Below are positions 7,267 to 12,689 of a stretch of 12,689 bases of DNA, one piece after another. Position 1 is the stretch's first letter. Each line of letters opens with the position of its first letter. The notes below the pieces were generated by a model. The model worked only from the letters and a program-made list of their open reading frames with translations, had not been told where the DNA came from and searched no databases. A program made the position numbers and the translations under genes. This DNA comes from an uncultured Lachnospiraceae bacterium (lineage in GTDB: Bacteria; Bacillota; Clostridia; Lachnospirales; Lachnospiraceae): NCBI GenBank assembly GCA_934292725.1, contig CAKQXY010000074.1:1-12689 (forward strand). Reading direction: 5' to 3'.

Positions 7267-7966
7267 TGAGTTATTTTTCCCAAGGCGCTGTCCTGTATGC
7301 AGAGACATTGTAAGCCCATGGGGAGAAATGATTTGTGATACCTGCAGAAAAAATTTTCATTTGGTAGCAGATAAGGGCTGTTTAAAATGTGGCCGTCTGC
7401 TGCTTAATGAAGAAAAGGAATATTGTGAGGACTGCATGAGAATGAAACGCTGCATTGTCCGTAGTCTGACCGGATATGATTACAGGCAGGAATGGGTGCA
7501 CAAAATGATCTTTCATGTCAAGTATCATAATGAAAGACAGCTTCTTGACTACACTTGCAGTGAGGCAGCTCATGAGTATCGGGATATTGTAATGCGATGG
7601 CAGTGTGACTGCTTAATTCCCATTCCGCTTCATCCATCAAGACAAAAAAAGCGTGGTTTTAATCAGGCAGAGGAGATTGCCAGGCGAATAGGAGAAGAGT
7701 GGTCACTCCCACTTGATACGAAAGTTCTAATTCGTGTCAAAAAAACACGTCCGCAAAAAGATCTCGACAGTGCGACACGTCAGAAAAATCTTGAAGATGC
7801 ATTTGCAGCAGATAAAAAACGGGCACAGGCATACAAACGCGTGATACTTGTTGATGATATTTATACAACAGGAAGCACCATGGAATCATGCGCCAAAGCA
7901 CTTCTTGCGGCAGGAGTACAGCAAGTCTACGGATTTGCACTCAGCTCCGGGCGGGATGAACTGTAG
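7253..7966 (+). CDS. comF: ComF family phosphoribosyltransferase-like protein
   Basis: A 237-aa ComF/GntX-type protein. The N-terminus carries eight cysteines in four CxxC pairs (C13/C16, C28/C31, C43/C46, C58/C61), a double zinc-ribbon layout. The C-terminal domain is a type-I phosphoribosyltransferase fold with the PRPP-binding loop VDDIYTTGST (200-209) and the upstream IPIPLHPSRQKKRGFNQAEEIA block typical of the family. ComF is needed for DNA transport during natural competence in B. subtilis, but in many Clostridia the partner competence genes are partial, and here the neighbour is recD2. The ribosome site AAAGGAGGT ends only 3 nt before the ATG, which is short; translation is probably coupled to recD2, whose 3' end overlaps by 14 nt. 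No terminator with a convincing stem is seen after the gene, only a T-rich stretch. Confidence 0.92.
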   Translation: MSWLDELFFPRRCPVCRDIVSPWGEMICDTCRKNFHLVADKGCLKCGRLLLNEEKEYCEDCMRMKRCIVRSLTGYDYRQEWVHKMIFHVKYHNERQLLDYTCSEAAHEYRDIVMRWQCDCLIPIPLHPSRQKKRGFNQAEEIARRIGEEWSLPLDTKVLIRVKKTRPQKDLDSATRQKNLEDAFAADKKRAQAYKRVILVDDIYTTGSTMESCAKALLAAGVQQVYGFALSSGRDEL

Positions 7967-8025
7967 CATTTTATATTTTTTTTAGAATCATTCGCTCATT
8001 TTTTAGATACGCATTAAGAAGAATC

Positions 8026-8034
8026 TGATATAAT
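8026..8034 (+). promoter_or_regulatory. Extended -10 promoter for the two-component operon
   Basis: TGA followed by TATAAT (8029-8034), 80 nt before the kinase start. No good -35 is seen at 16-18 nt. A small stem, GCTCA (8063-8067) with TGAGC (8075-8079), lies in the presumed 5'-UTR. Confidence 0.45.
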
Positions 8035-8114
8035 AAGCTTATGGCATCCGGTTATCGAGAAAGCTCATAAATTTTGAGCAGACAGACTGGTAAAACAAAA
8101 GAAAGGAGAGTGCC

Positions 8115-9803
8115 ATGAAGCTGAAAAATAAACTGATCATATCATTTTTAATGATTATGGCAATACCGTTGTTTTTATTTTGTGTATTTAGCGTTGTGTT
8201 GGTACGCTATCAGTTTGTAATCATTCAGAACAGCTATGGCGTGTCAGCAGAGTTTACGGATTTTTTCCCTAATAATAATAAATTATTTAGTCAGCTGATG
8301 AACAATGTACAGCTCAAATTGCAGGACGAAATAGAAGAAGACAGTCAGTTGCTGGAAGATAAAGAAGCACTGGAGGCATACTGTCAGAAAGAGGCAGGCA
8401 AATTTATCAATGTCGTTGTGCTGAAGGGTAATGACATATATTATAGTTACAAGCCATTGCAGCAGGAGGAAATTGAAGCGATTGAGAAGGAATCGCAAGA
8501 TGACATAGATATGGCAGAGGCCAACGGCACAGTGTATCTGAGTCAGGAAAATACGATCCTTGGAAAAGCCGTCGACAGCAAGTTTGCAGATGGAAGCCGT
8601 GCACAGGTATATACACTTGTAAAGGTTAATCAGTGGCTTCCAGAGTTAAAGCAGCTTGTTGTTCAGTTTGTGCTTGCAATGATTTTCATCCTGTTTTTGA
8701 CGGCATGTATTTTCACAACATGGATTTACCGCTCAGTTGTACAGCCTATTAAGGAACTTCGTCTGGCCACTGAGAAAATCAAGTCAGGAAATCTTGATTT
8801 TCAGGTGACTGCTGCATCAAATGATGAGATGGGACAGCTTTGTACAGATTTTGAGAAGATGAGACAGCGCCTTAAGGAAAGTGCAGAGGAGAAGATACGT
8901 TTTGACAATGAAAATCGTGAGTTGATTAGTAATATCTCGCATGATTTGAAAACACCGATCACATCTATCAAAGGATATGTGGAAGGAATCATGGATGGTG
9001 TTGCCGATACACCAGAAAAGATGGAACGTTATCTTAAAACTGTCTACAACAAGGCAAACGATATGCAGCGCCTTATTGATGAACTGACATTTTACTCAAA
9101 GATTGACACTAATCGCATTCCATACAATTTTAGAAAAATTAATGTCAGCGATTATTTTGGAGATTGTGCTGAAGAAGTTGGACTTGATCTTGGTGCAAAA
9201 AATATTGTATTCCAGTATGCCAATTATGTAGATGAACAAGTAATGGTTATTGCGGATCCAGAGCAGATTCGAAGAGTGGTCAATAACATCATCGGTAATT
9301 CATGCAAATACTTTGATAAGTCACAGTGCTTTATCAATATGCGAATAAAAGATGTCGGTGACTTTATTCAGGTTGAGATTGAGGATAATGGAAAAGGAAT
9401 TGCGACAAAGGATATTCCATATATATTTGATCGTTTTTACCGCACTGATTCATCACGTAATTCGGCAAAAGGCGGAAGTGGTATCGGCCTTTCTATTGTG
9501 CGCAAGATACTAGAGGATCATGGCGGAAAGGTTTGGGCTTCAAGTAAAGAAGGTACTGGAACAGTTGTGTACTTTGTTTTGAGAAAATATCAGGAAAATG
9601 TACAAAATGTAGAGTCGGCAGAGGCAGACAATACAGATGAAAAAACAAAAGAGACTAAGACGAAAGAAACTAAGACAAAGGAAACAAAAGAGCAAAAAGT
9701 GACGAAAGAAAGCGGTACAGGAAAGGTTGTATTTACGCAGGATAATTCGTCAAAAAATTCAACGCATATAATGCAGATGCGCGGAAAAGAAAGGAAGGAA
9801 TGA
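8115..9803 (+). CDS. Sensor histidine kinase (HAMP, HisKA, HATPase)
   Basis: A 562-aa membrane sensor kinase that should autophosphorylate on H276 and pass the phosphate to the response regulator encoded next. Layout: membrane helix at about 8-31, an extracellular acidic region at about 32-180, second helix at about 181-205, HAMP linker to about 258, and the dimerisation H-box ENRELISNISHDLKTPIT with H276. The ATP-binding domain has the N box NNIIGN (390-395), G1 DNGKGI (424-429), F box FDRFYR and G2 GGSGIGLS (453-460). All catalytic landmarks are intact. AAAGGAGAG precedes the ATG. After the ATPase domain comes an unusual ~65-residue charged tail with a TKETK repeat. The ligand is unknown; the sensor region matches no domain I can name. 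Confidence 0.93.
   Translation: MKLKNKLIISFLMIMAIPLFLFCVFSVVLVRYQFVIIQNSYGVSAEFTDFFPNNNKLFSQLMNNVQLKLQDEIEEDSQLLEDKEALEAYCQKEAGKFINVVVLKGNDIYYSYKPLQQEEIEAIEKESQDDIDMAEANGTVYLSQENTILGKAVDSKFADGSRAQVYTLVKVNQWLPELKQLVVQFVLAMIFILFLTACIFTTWIYRSVVQPIKELRLATEKIKSGNLDFQVTAASNDEMGQLCTDFEKMRQRLKESAEEKIRFDNENRELISNISHDLKTPITSIKGYVEGIMDGVADTPEKMERYLKTVYNKANDMQRLIDELTFYSKIDTNRIPYNFRKINVSDYFGDCAEEVGLDLGAKNIVFQYANYVDEQVMVIADPEQIRRVVNNIIGNSCKYFDKSQCFINMRIKDVGDFIQVEIEDNGKGIATKDIPYIFDRFYRTDSSRNSAKGGSGIGLSIVRKILEDHGGKVWASSKEGTGTVVYFVLRKYQENVQNVESAEADNTDEKTKETKTKETKTKETKEQKVTKESGTGKVVFTQDNSSKNSTHIMQMRGKERKE
9645..9689 (+). repeat. 15-bp tandem repeat in the kinase tail
   Basis: Three imperfect 15-bp units (9645-9659, 9660-9674, 9675-9689) encode three copies of TKETK. 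The unit length is a multiple of three, so changes in copy number would alter tail length without shifting the frame. Confidence 0.7.
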
Positions 9804-9804
9804 C

Positions 9805-10494
9805 ATGGCAAGCATATTAATAATAGAAGATGAAATCAGCATTGCAGAGTTAGAAAGAGATTATCTTGAGCTTTCTGGATTTGAGGTGGAGATTGAAACA
9901 TCTGGTACTAGTGGACTTGAACGTGCACTAAAAGAAGATTTTAATCTGATCATTTTAGATCTGATGCTTCCAGGAATTGATGGATTTGATATCTGCAAGA
10001 AGATTCGTGAGAATAAGAATACACCTATTATAATGGTTTCAGCAAAGAAGGATGATATTGATAAGATCAGAGGTCTTGGTCTTGGTGCTGATGACTATAT
10101 GACAAAGCCGTTTAGTCCAAGTGAGCTCGTTGCAAGAGTAAAGGCACATATGGCACGCTATCAGAGATTAGTTGGCAGCAATGCACAGCAAAATGATATT
10201 GTGGAGATTAGAGGAATCAAGATCGACAAAACAGCGCGCCGCGTGTGGGTAAATGGTGAGGAAAAGGCATTTACAACAAAGGAATTTGATCTTTTGACAT
10301 TTCTTGCTGAAAATCCGAATCATGTTTTCACAAAGGATGAGCTGTTTCGTGAAATCTGGGATATGGCATCAATCGGTGATATCGCAACTGTAACTGTTCA
10401 TATTAAAAAGATTCGCGAAAAGATTGAGTATGATACCTCCAAGCCGCAGTATATTGAAACGATCTGGGGTGTGGGCTATCGCTTTAAGGTTTGA
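9805..10494 (+). CDS. OmpR/PhoB-family response regulator
   Basis: A 229-aa DNA-binding regulator paired with the kinase immediately upstream. The receiver domain (about 1-115) has the acidic pocket E8-D9, phosphoacceptor D52 (ILDLMLPGIDG), the conserved S79 and K101 (YMTKPF). The C-terminal winged helix (about 130-228) has the usual FTTKEFDLLTFLAENPNHVFTKDEL segment, then VTVHIKKIREKI and the closing TIWGVGYRF motif. It starts 1 nt after the kinase stop codon, with AAGGAAGGA as the ribosome site, so the genes are co-transcribed and probably translationally coupled. The kinase-first order is the reverse of the commoner arrangement. DNA targets cannot be inferred here. Confidence 0.95.
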   Translation: MASILIIEDEISIAELERDYLELSGFEVEIETSGTSGLERALKEDFNLIILDLMLPGIDGFDICKKIRENKNTPIIMVSAKKDDIDKIRGLGLGADDYMTKPFSPSELVARVKAHMARYQRLVGSNAQQNDIVEIRGIKIDKTARRVWVNGEEKAFTTKEFDLLTFLAENPNHVFTKDELFREIWDMASIGDIATVTVHIKKIREKIEYDTSKPQYIETIWGVGYRFKV

Positions 10495-10507
10495 TTTTAT
10501 GATACCA

Positions 10508-10570
10508 GGGTCAAAAGGTCAGAAAGCCGATGCAAGCTTGCTTGCAAGAGGTTTTTTGAACTCTTGACCC
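10508..10570. terminator. Compound palindrome/terminator after the response regulator
   Basis: An outer pair, GGGTCAA (10508-10514) and TTGACCC (10564-10570), encloses a perfect inner hairpin, TGCAAGC (10531-10537) and GCTTGCA (10540-10546) around TT. The inner stem is followed by AGAGG and six T (10552-10557). The T-run fits termination of the two-component operon. The outer arms go beyond what a terminator needs and suggest a dispersed palindromic element. Confidence 0.6.
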
Positions 10571-10633
10571 GCCAAAAATATGAGTAAGTAGCCATTTTTC
10601 AAAGAAAAATGAGCGGATTACGAATGTTTTTGA

Positions 10634-10665
10634 AGATTGCGAGAGTGCAAAGCACGCAGCAATCT
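10634..10665. repeat. Inverted repeat in the leader of the HAD gene
   Basis: AGATTGC (10634-10640) pairs with GCAATCT (10659-10665), and inside it GTGC (10645-10648) pairs with GCAC (10652-10655) around AAA. It lies 43 nt upstream of the HAD start. It could be a regulatory hairpin or, with the palindrome at 10508-10570, part of an inserted intergenic repeat. Confidence 0.5.
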
Positions 10666-10707
10666 GGTATTATTTCATTACGATATTTTAAAGGAAAAGG
10701 AATGAGT

Positions 10708-11358
10708 ATGAAAAAGTACATTTTATTTGATTTAGACGGCACGCTGACAGATCCGATGGAGGGAATCTGCAAATCAGCGGCAAGGGGACTGGCACATTTT
10801 GGAATTGAAGCAGATTACCATGATCTGACATTTTTTATCGGACCGCCGCTTTTAGATACGTATCGTGACAGGTATGGTATGAATGATGAGCAGGCAAGGG
10901 AAGCTGTTGCTGCTTTTCGTGAGTATTTTCAGCCGACTGGAATTTACGAAAATGAAATTTATCCGGGCATTGAAGAAATGCTAAAAGAACTTCAGGATAA
11001 AGGGTATTTTCTTGCGATGGCAACTTCAAAGCCAGAGGCGTTTGCTGATATTGTGCTGCGTCATTTTCATATCCGTGATTATATAAAGGTAATGGCTGGC
11101 GCCACAATGGATGAGGGAAGAACTAATAAGGCAGAGGTTTTAGCATATGCGCTGGAACAGATGAATATTTCGGATTTGTCTGAGGCTGTCATGGTTGGTG
11201 ATCGCAGCTATGATGTAAAGGGAGCGCAGGCAATGGGAATTGACAGCGTAGGTGTTCTGTACGGATATGGAAGCCGTGAAGAATTAGAAGAAGCTGGTGC
11301 AACGAAGATTGCTAAGAGCGTAGAAGATTTAAAAAATATTCTCCTAAACTGGGAATAA
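10708..11358 (+). CDS. HAD-family hydrolase, phosphoglycolate-phosphatase-like
   Basis: A 216-aa cytoplasmic phosphatase of HAD subfamily IA. Motif I is FDLDGTLTD with nucleophile D8 and acid/base D10. Motif II is ATSKP with T106. Motif III is K141. Motif IV is GDRSYD with D165 and D169. A helical cap lies between about residues 15 and 80. The ending GVLYGYGSREELEEAGA is typical of Gph/PpaX-like enzymes, which act on small phosphorylated metabolites; the substrate cannot be named. Two starts are equally supplied with AGGA 6 nt upstream: ATG 10702 (adds Met-Ser) and ATG 10708, chosen because MKKYILFDLDGT is the usual family start. The open frame reaches back to 10609, but that part reads through an inverted repeat and is not coding. 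A terminator follows, so it is probably monocistronic. Confidence 0.92.
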   Translation: MKKYILFDLDGTLTDPMEGICKSAARGLAHFGIEADYHDLTFFIGPPLLDTYRDRYGMNDEQAREAVAAFREYFQPTGIYENEIYPGIEEMLKELQDKGYFLAMATSKPEAFADIVLRHFHIRDYIKVMAGATMDEGRTNKAEVLAYALEQMNISDLSEAVMVGDRSYDVKGAQAMGIDSVGVLYGYGSREELEEAGATKIAKSVEDLKNILLNWE

Positions 11359-11377
11359 GATTGAAAATATAATGGTG

Positions 11378-11427
11378 AAAAGAGCTTTGGTGGTATGGCA
11401 TTGACTGTAACATCAGAGCTCTTTTTT
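11378..11427 (+). terminator. Terminator after the HAD gene
   Basis: A 15-bp stem, 11378-11392 with 11411-11425, includes two G-U pairs and encloses an 18-nt loop. The descending arm runs into six T (11422-11427). It begins 20 nt after the stop codon. The A-rich ascending arm also makes it potentially bidirectional. Confidence 0.8.
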
Positions 11428-11561
11428 AAAAAGATTCAGTCAACAAAAAGAGAACACCGAGTAAAATAAGGAAAGTATTTTGTAATTGTTTAAATAATTA
11501 TATACAATTCACGCAATTAAGAAAAGATAAAGAAAAACTTAAAAATATTTTCAAAAAGTAC

Positions 11562-11590
11562 TTGACAAAATAGAAGGTGTAGGCTATAAT
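11562..11590 (+). promoter_or_regulatory. Perfect consensus sigma-A promoter for the noncoding RNA candidate
   Basis: TTGACA (11562-11567), exactly 17 nt, then TATAAT (11585-11590). Upstream bases 11520-11560 are very A/T-rich with A-tracts, like an UP element. The context (AAAAAGT, one base, CTTGACAAA...) closely resembles rRNA promoter P2 at 12556. Transcription should start near A11597. Confidence 0.8.
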
Positions 11591-11596
11591 GAAGTC

Positions 11597-12142
11597 ACAA
11601 CAAAGAAATAAACATCCCAAAAAAATAGGGAGGGAAACCCAGAAAAGGAGGTACGGTCCAAAGTACAATTAAACTTCGTTTCATTACTTTATAAAAAGTA
11701 GTTGAAACATAGGAAAAAAGATTCGGCACGGAATGGATTTTCAAATCTGCCAAAAGCAATCAAAGATTTCTTATTTGTGAAGAGAAAACAAATAAGAGGA
11801 ACCCCAAAGAGAAAGAAAAGAATCGAAGGGAAGCCGATAGAAAAACGTGGTATTTGTATTTCGGAAACATGATGAGAGGTATTTGTATCACAGAATAGTC
11901 TATCTTATCAAAGAAATGCAGGCAGACAAACAAAAATCAAAAAAAGAAAAAGATGTTCTTGTAGGATGAATCAACAGACAACTAAATAGTAAAACAAAGC
12001 GGATAAGGAAAGGCGAAAGAACCAAAAAAGAGATCTTATTCCTAAACCTGAAAAGTTGACAGCCAAAGAAAGAGGTATTGTCCAATGGATAACGAGGTTT
12101 GAGAGCGGGTATCGAAGAAAAAGAATCGGTACCCGCTTTTTT
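11597..12142 (+). ncRNA. Candidate large structured noncoding RNA (about 546 nt)
   Basis: A transcription unit bounded by a perfect promoter and a strong terminator, with no plausible reading frame starting from a ribosome site. It is A-rich and studded with short stems: GTTTCA..TGAAAC with inner ACTTT..AAAGT (11678-11708), GGCA..TGCC around GATTT..AAATC (11725-11751), a perfect 10-bp stem 11769-11778 with 11788-11797, GTGGTA..TATCAC (11847-11852 with 11886-11891), GGATAAG with a bulged CTTATTCC (12001-12042), and TTGACA with bulged TGTCCAA (12056-12085). I do not recognise tmRNA, RNase P, 6S or SRP signatures. The size and the short-stem, A-rich style bring to mind the ROOL class of large Firmicute RNAs, but I cannot confirm this by eye. 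It lies in the same direction as, and about 250 nt upstream of, the rRNA promoters. Confidence 0.6.
12104..12142 (+). terminator. Terminator of the noncoding RNA candidate
   Basis: AGCGGGTATCGA (12104-12115) pairs with TCGGTACCCGCT (12126-12137) over 12 bp with one G-U. The loop is 10 nt and six T (12137-12142) follow. This is the clearest intrinsic terminator in the window. Confidence 0.88.
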
Positions 12143-12182
12143 GTGTTGTTTGGAAATAAAAGCGAAGATGTTATTCTTTGCT

Positions 12183-12360
12183 GGTTACTGTTCACGGCAA
12201 AGCCCGAAGGTGAATGGATTTCACGAGACGGACACTTGAAGCAGGTCTTTCAAAGTAATGTATAATAAAAAAAGAACATAAAAGGAGCCTGCTGAATTTG
12301 GTCCGTCGACGAAACCATTGCACCGAGGGCTTCCGTAACATAGCCCCATGAACAGTAACC
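12183..12360. repeat. 178-bp segment bounded by 12-bp inverted repeats
   Basis: GGTTACTGTTCA (12183-12194) and TGAACAGTAACC (12349-12360) are perfect inverted repeats. The word TTTGCTG lies just outside the left arm (12177-12183) and just beyond the right arm (12361-12367), in the same orientation. Inside are a TATAAT at 12261-12266 with TTGAAG 19 nt upstream, an AAAAGGAG motif, and a small hairpin GGGCT (12327-12331) with AGCCC (12342-12346). No credible protein frame is present. This looks like a small noncoding mobile or palindromic element, inserted between the RNA candidate and the rRNA promoters. Confidence 0.45.
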
Positions 12361-12398
12361 TTTGCTGCTTTCAGACTGCAAAAAAAAGAAAAAAGTTG

Positions 12399-12427
12399 TT
12401 GACAAACCCTTTAAAGGGTGGTATTAT
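12399..12427 (+). promoter_or_regulatory. rRNA-operon-type promoter P1
   Basis: TTGACA (12399-12404), 17 nt, TATTAT (12422-12427). A-tracts at 12380-12394 form a likely UP element. The spacer contains the perfect 14-bp palindrome ACCCTTTAAAGGGT (12406-12419). The word GTCGCTGA begins 7 nt after the -10, so initiation probably uses G12435, as in growth-rate-controlled, GTP-initiating rRNA promoters of B. subtilis (known for that species; inferred here). Confidence 0.75.
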
Positions 12428-12555
12428 AGTCAACGTCGCTGAAAACAACACAGACACAACAAAAACAATTCAGAAACAATAATGAGAATTGTAGCGATAA
12501 TAAAAACAATTCGAAATTATTAAAAACAATGAATTGAAAAAGTTAAAAAAAGTGC

Positions 12556-12586
12556 TTGACAAACGCAAATGACTGTGATATATTAT
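12556..12586 (+). promoter_or_regulatory. rRNA-operon-type promoter P2
   Basis: TTGACA (12556-12561) with two overlapping -10 choices: TATATT (12579-12584, 17-nt spacer, extended by TGA) or TATTAT (12581-12586, 19-nt spacer). The second choice aligns with P1, because GTCGCTGA (12594-12601) again starts 7 nt after TATTAT. The upstream AAAAAAAGTG is A-rich. Tandem promoters of this kind are typical of Firmicute rRNA operons. Confidence 0.75.
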
Positions 12587-12593
12587 ACAAGCT

Positions 12594-12689
12594 GTCGCTG
12601 AGATGGCAAAGAAAAATCACAAAGAACCTTGATAATTGAACAGTATAACCAACCCTGAAGATTTCTTAAAAAGCCAGATCACGAAAGTG
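12594..12689 (+). other. Start of the pre-rRNA leader upstream of 16S rRNA (partial)
   Basis: From the P2 start region to the window edge there is no gene, but the stretch contains CCTTGATAATTGAACAGT (12628-12645), a word pattern commonly seen in Clostridia ahead of 16S and in rRNA spacers. The 16S 5' sequence itself (GAGTTTGAT...) is not reached. The rRNA assignment rests on the promoters and this leader only. Confidence 0.6.

Noticed and set aside
10609..10707. N-terminal extension of the HAD protein by 33 residues
   Set aside because: It reads through an inverted repeat and lacks conservation-like features; good ribosome sites lie before ATG 10702 and 10708.
11900..12195. Minus-strand frames of 61 and 74 aa
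   Set aside because: They are low-complexity Phe/Ser/Leu-rich products of the A-rich plus strand, antisense to the RNA candidate.
12056..12265. 69-aa plus-strand frame
   Set aside because: It starts at TTG without a ribosome site and reads straight through the strong terminator at 12104-12142.
12298..12351. 17-codon TTG-started mini-frame after AAAAGGAG
   Set aside because: The spacing to the ribosome motif is 12 nt, the peptide has no features, and it lies inside an inverted-repeat element.

Overview
The window looks like chromosomal DNA of a low-GC, spore-forming Firmicute of the class Clostridia, most likely family Lachnospiraceae. Evidence is the SpoIIID sporulation regulator, a lipoteichoic-acid-synthase-type membrane sulfatase, a Clostridia-type RecD2 helicase, strong AGGAGG ribosome sites and sigma-A promoters. 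The family assignment is inference from gene content and style; no 16S sequence lies inside the window.

Layout, left to right. (1) 1-403: no gene. It holds a long palindrome, a 58-bp perfect direct repeat with a third diverged copy, then a promoter. (2) 404-2386 (+): LTA-synthase-family phosphoglycerol transferase with all catalytic landmarks. (3) 2142-2642 (-): spoIIID, converging on and overlapping the previous gene by 245 nt through an unusual C-terminal tail. A sigma-E-like promoter precedes it. (4) 2757-3521 (+): cutC. (5) 3522-3943: a structured leader with several hairpins and a good sigma-A promoter, leading into mreB/mbl (3944-4942, +) and a terminator. (6) 5050-7966 (+): recD2 and comF, overlapping by 14 nt. 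(7) 8115-10494 (+): a histidine kinase and its OmpR-type response regulator, 1 nt apart, then a compound palindrome. (8) 10708-11358 (+): a HAD phosphatase and its terminator. (9) 11430-12689: 1.26 kb with no protein gene. It contains a consensus promoter, an A-rich transcript of about 546 nt ending in a strong terminator (a large noncoding RNA candidate), an element bounded by a 12-bp inverted repeat, and two tandem rRNA-type promoters with the start of a pre-rRNA leader. The 16S gene itself should begin just beyond the right edge.

How the genes fit: LTA synthase and MreB/Mbl both serve cell-envelope growth. SpoIIID and Mbl are neighbours in Bacillus subtilis, so this is a rearranged version of that locus with spoIIID inverted and cutC between them. 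recD2-comF is a DNA-maintenance/uptake pair. The two-component system probably senses an envelope or extracellular signal; its targets cannot be told from the sequence.

The item most worth a second look is the candidate large noncoding RNA at 11597-12142, whose promoter matches the quality of the rRNA promoters that follow it in the same direction.
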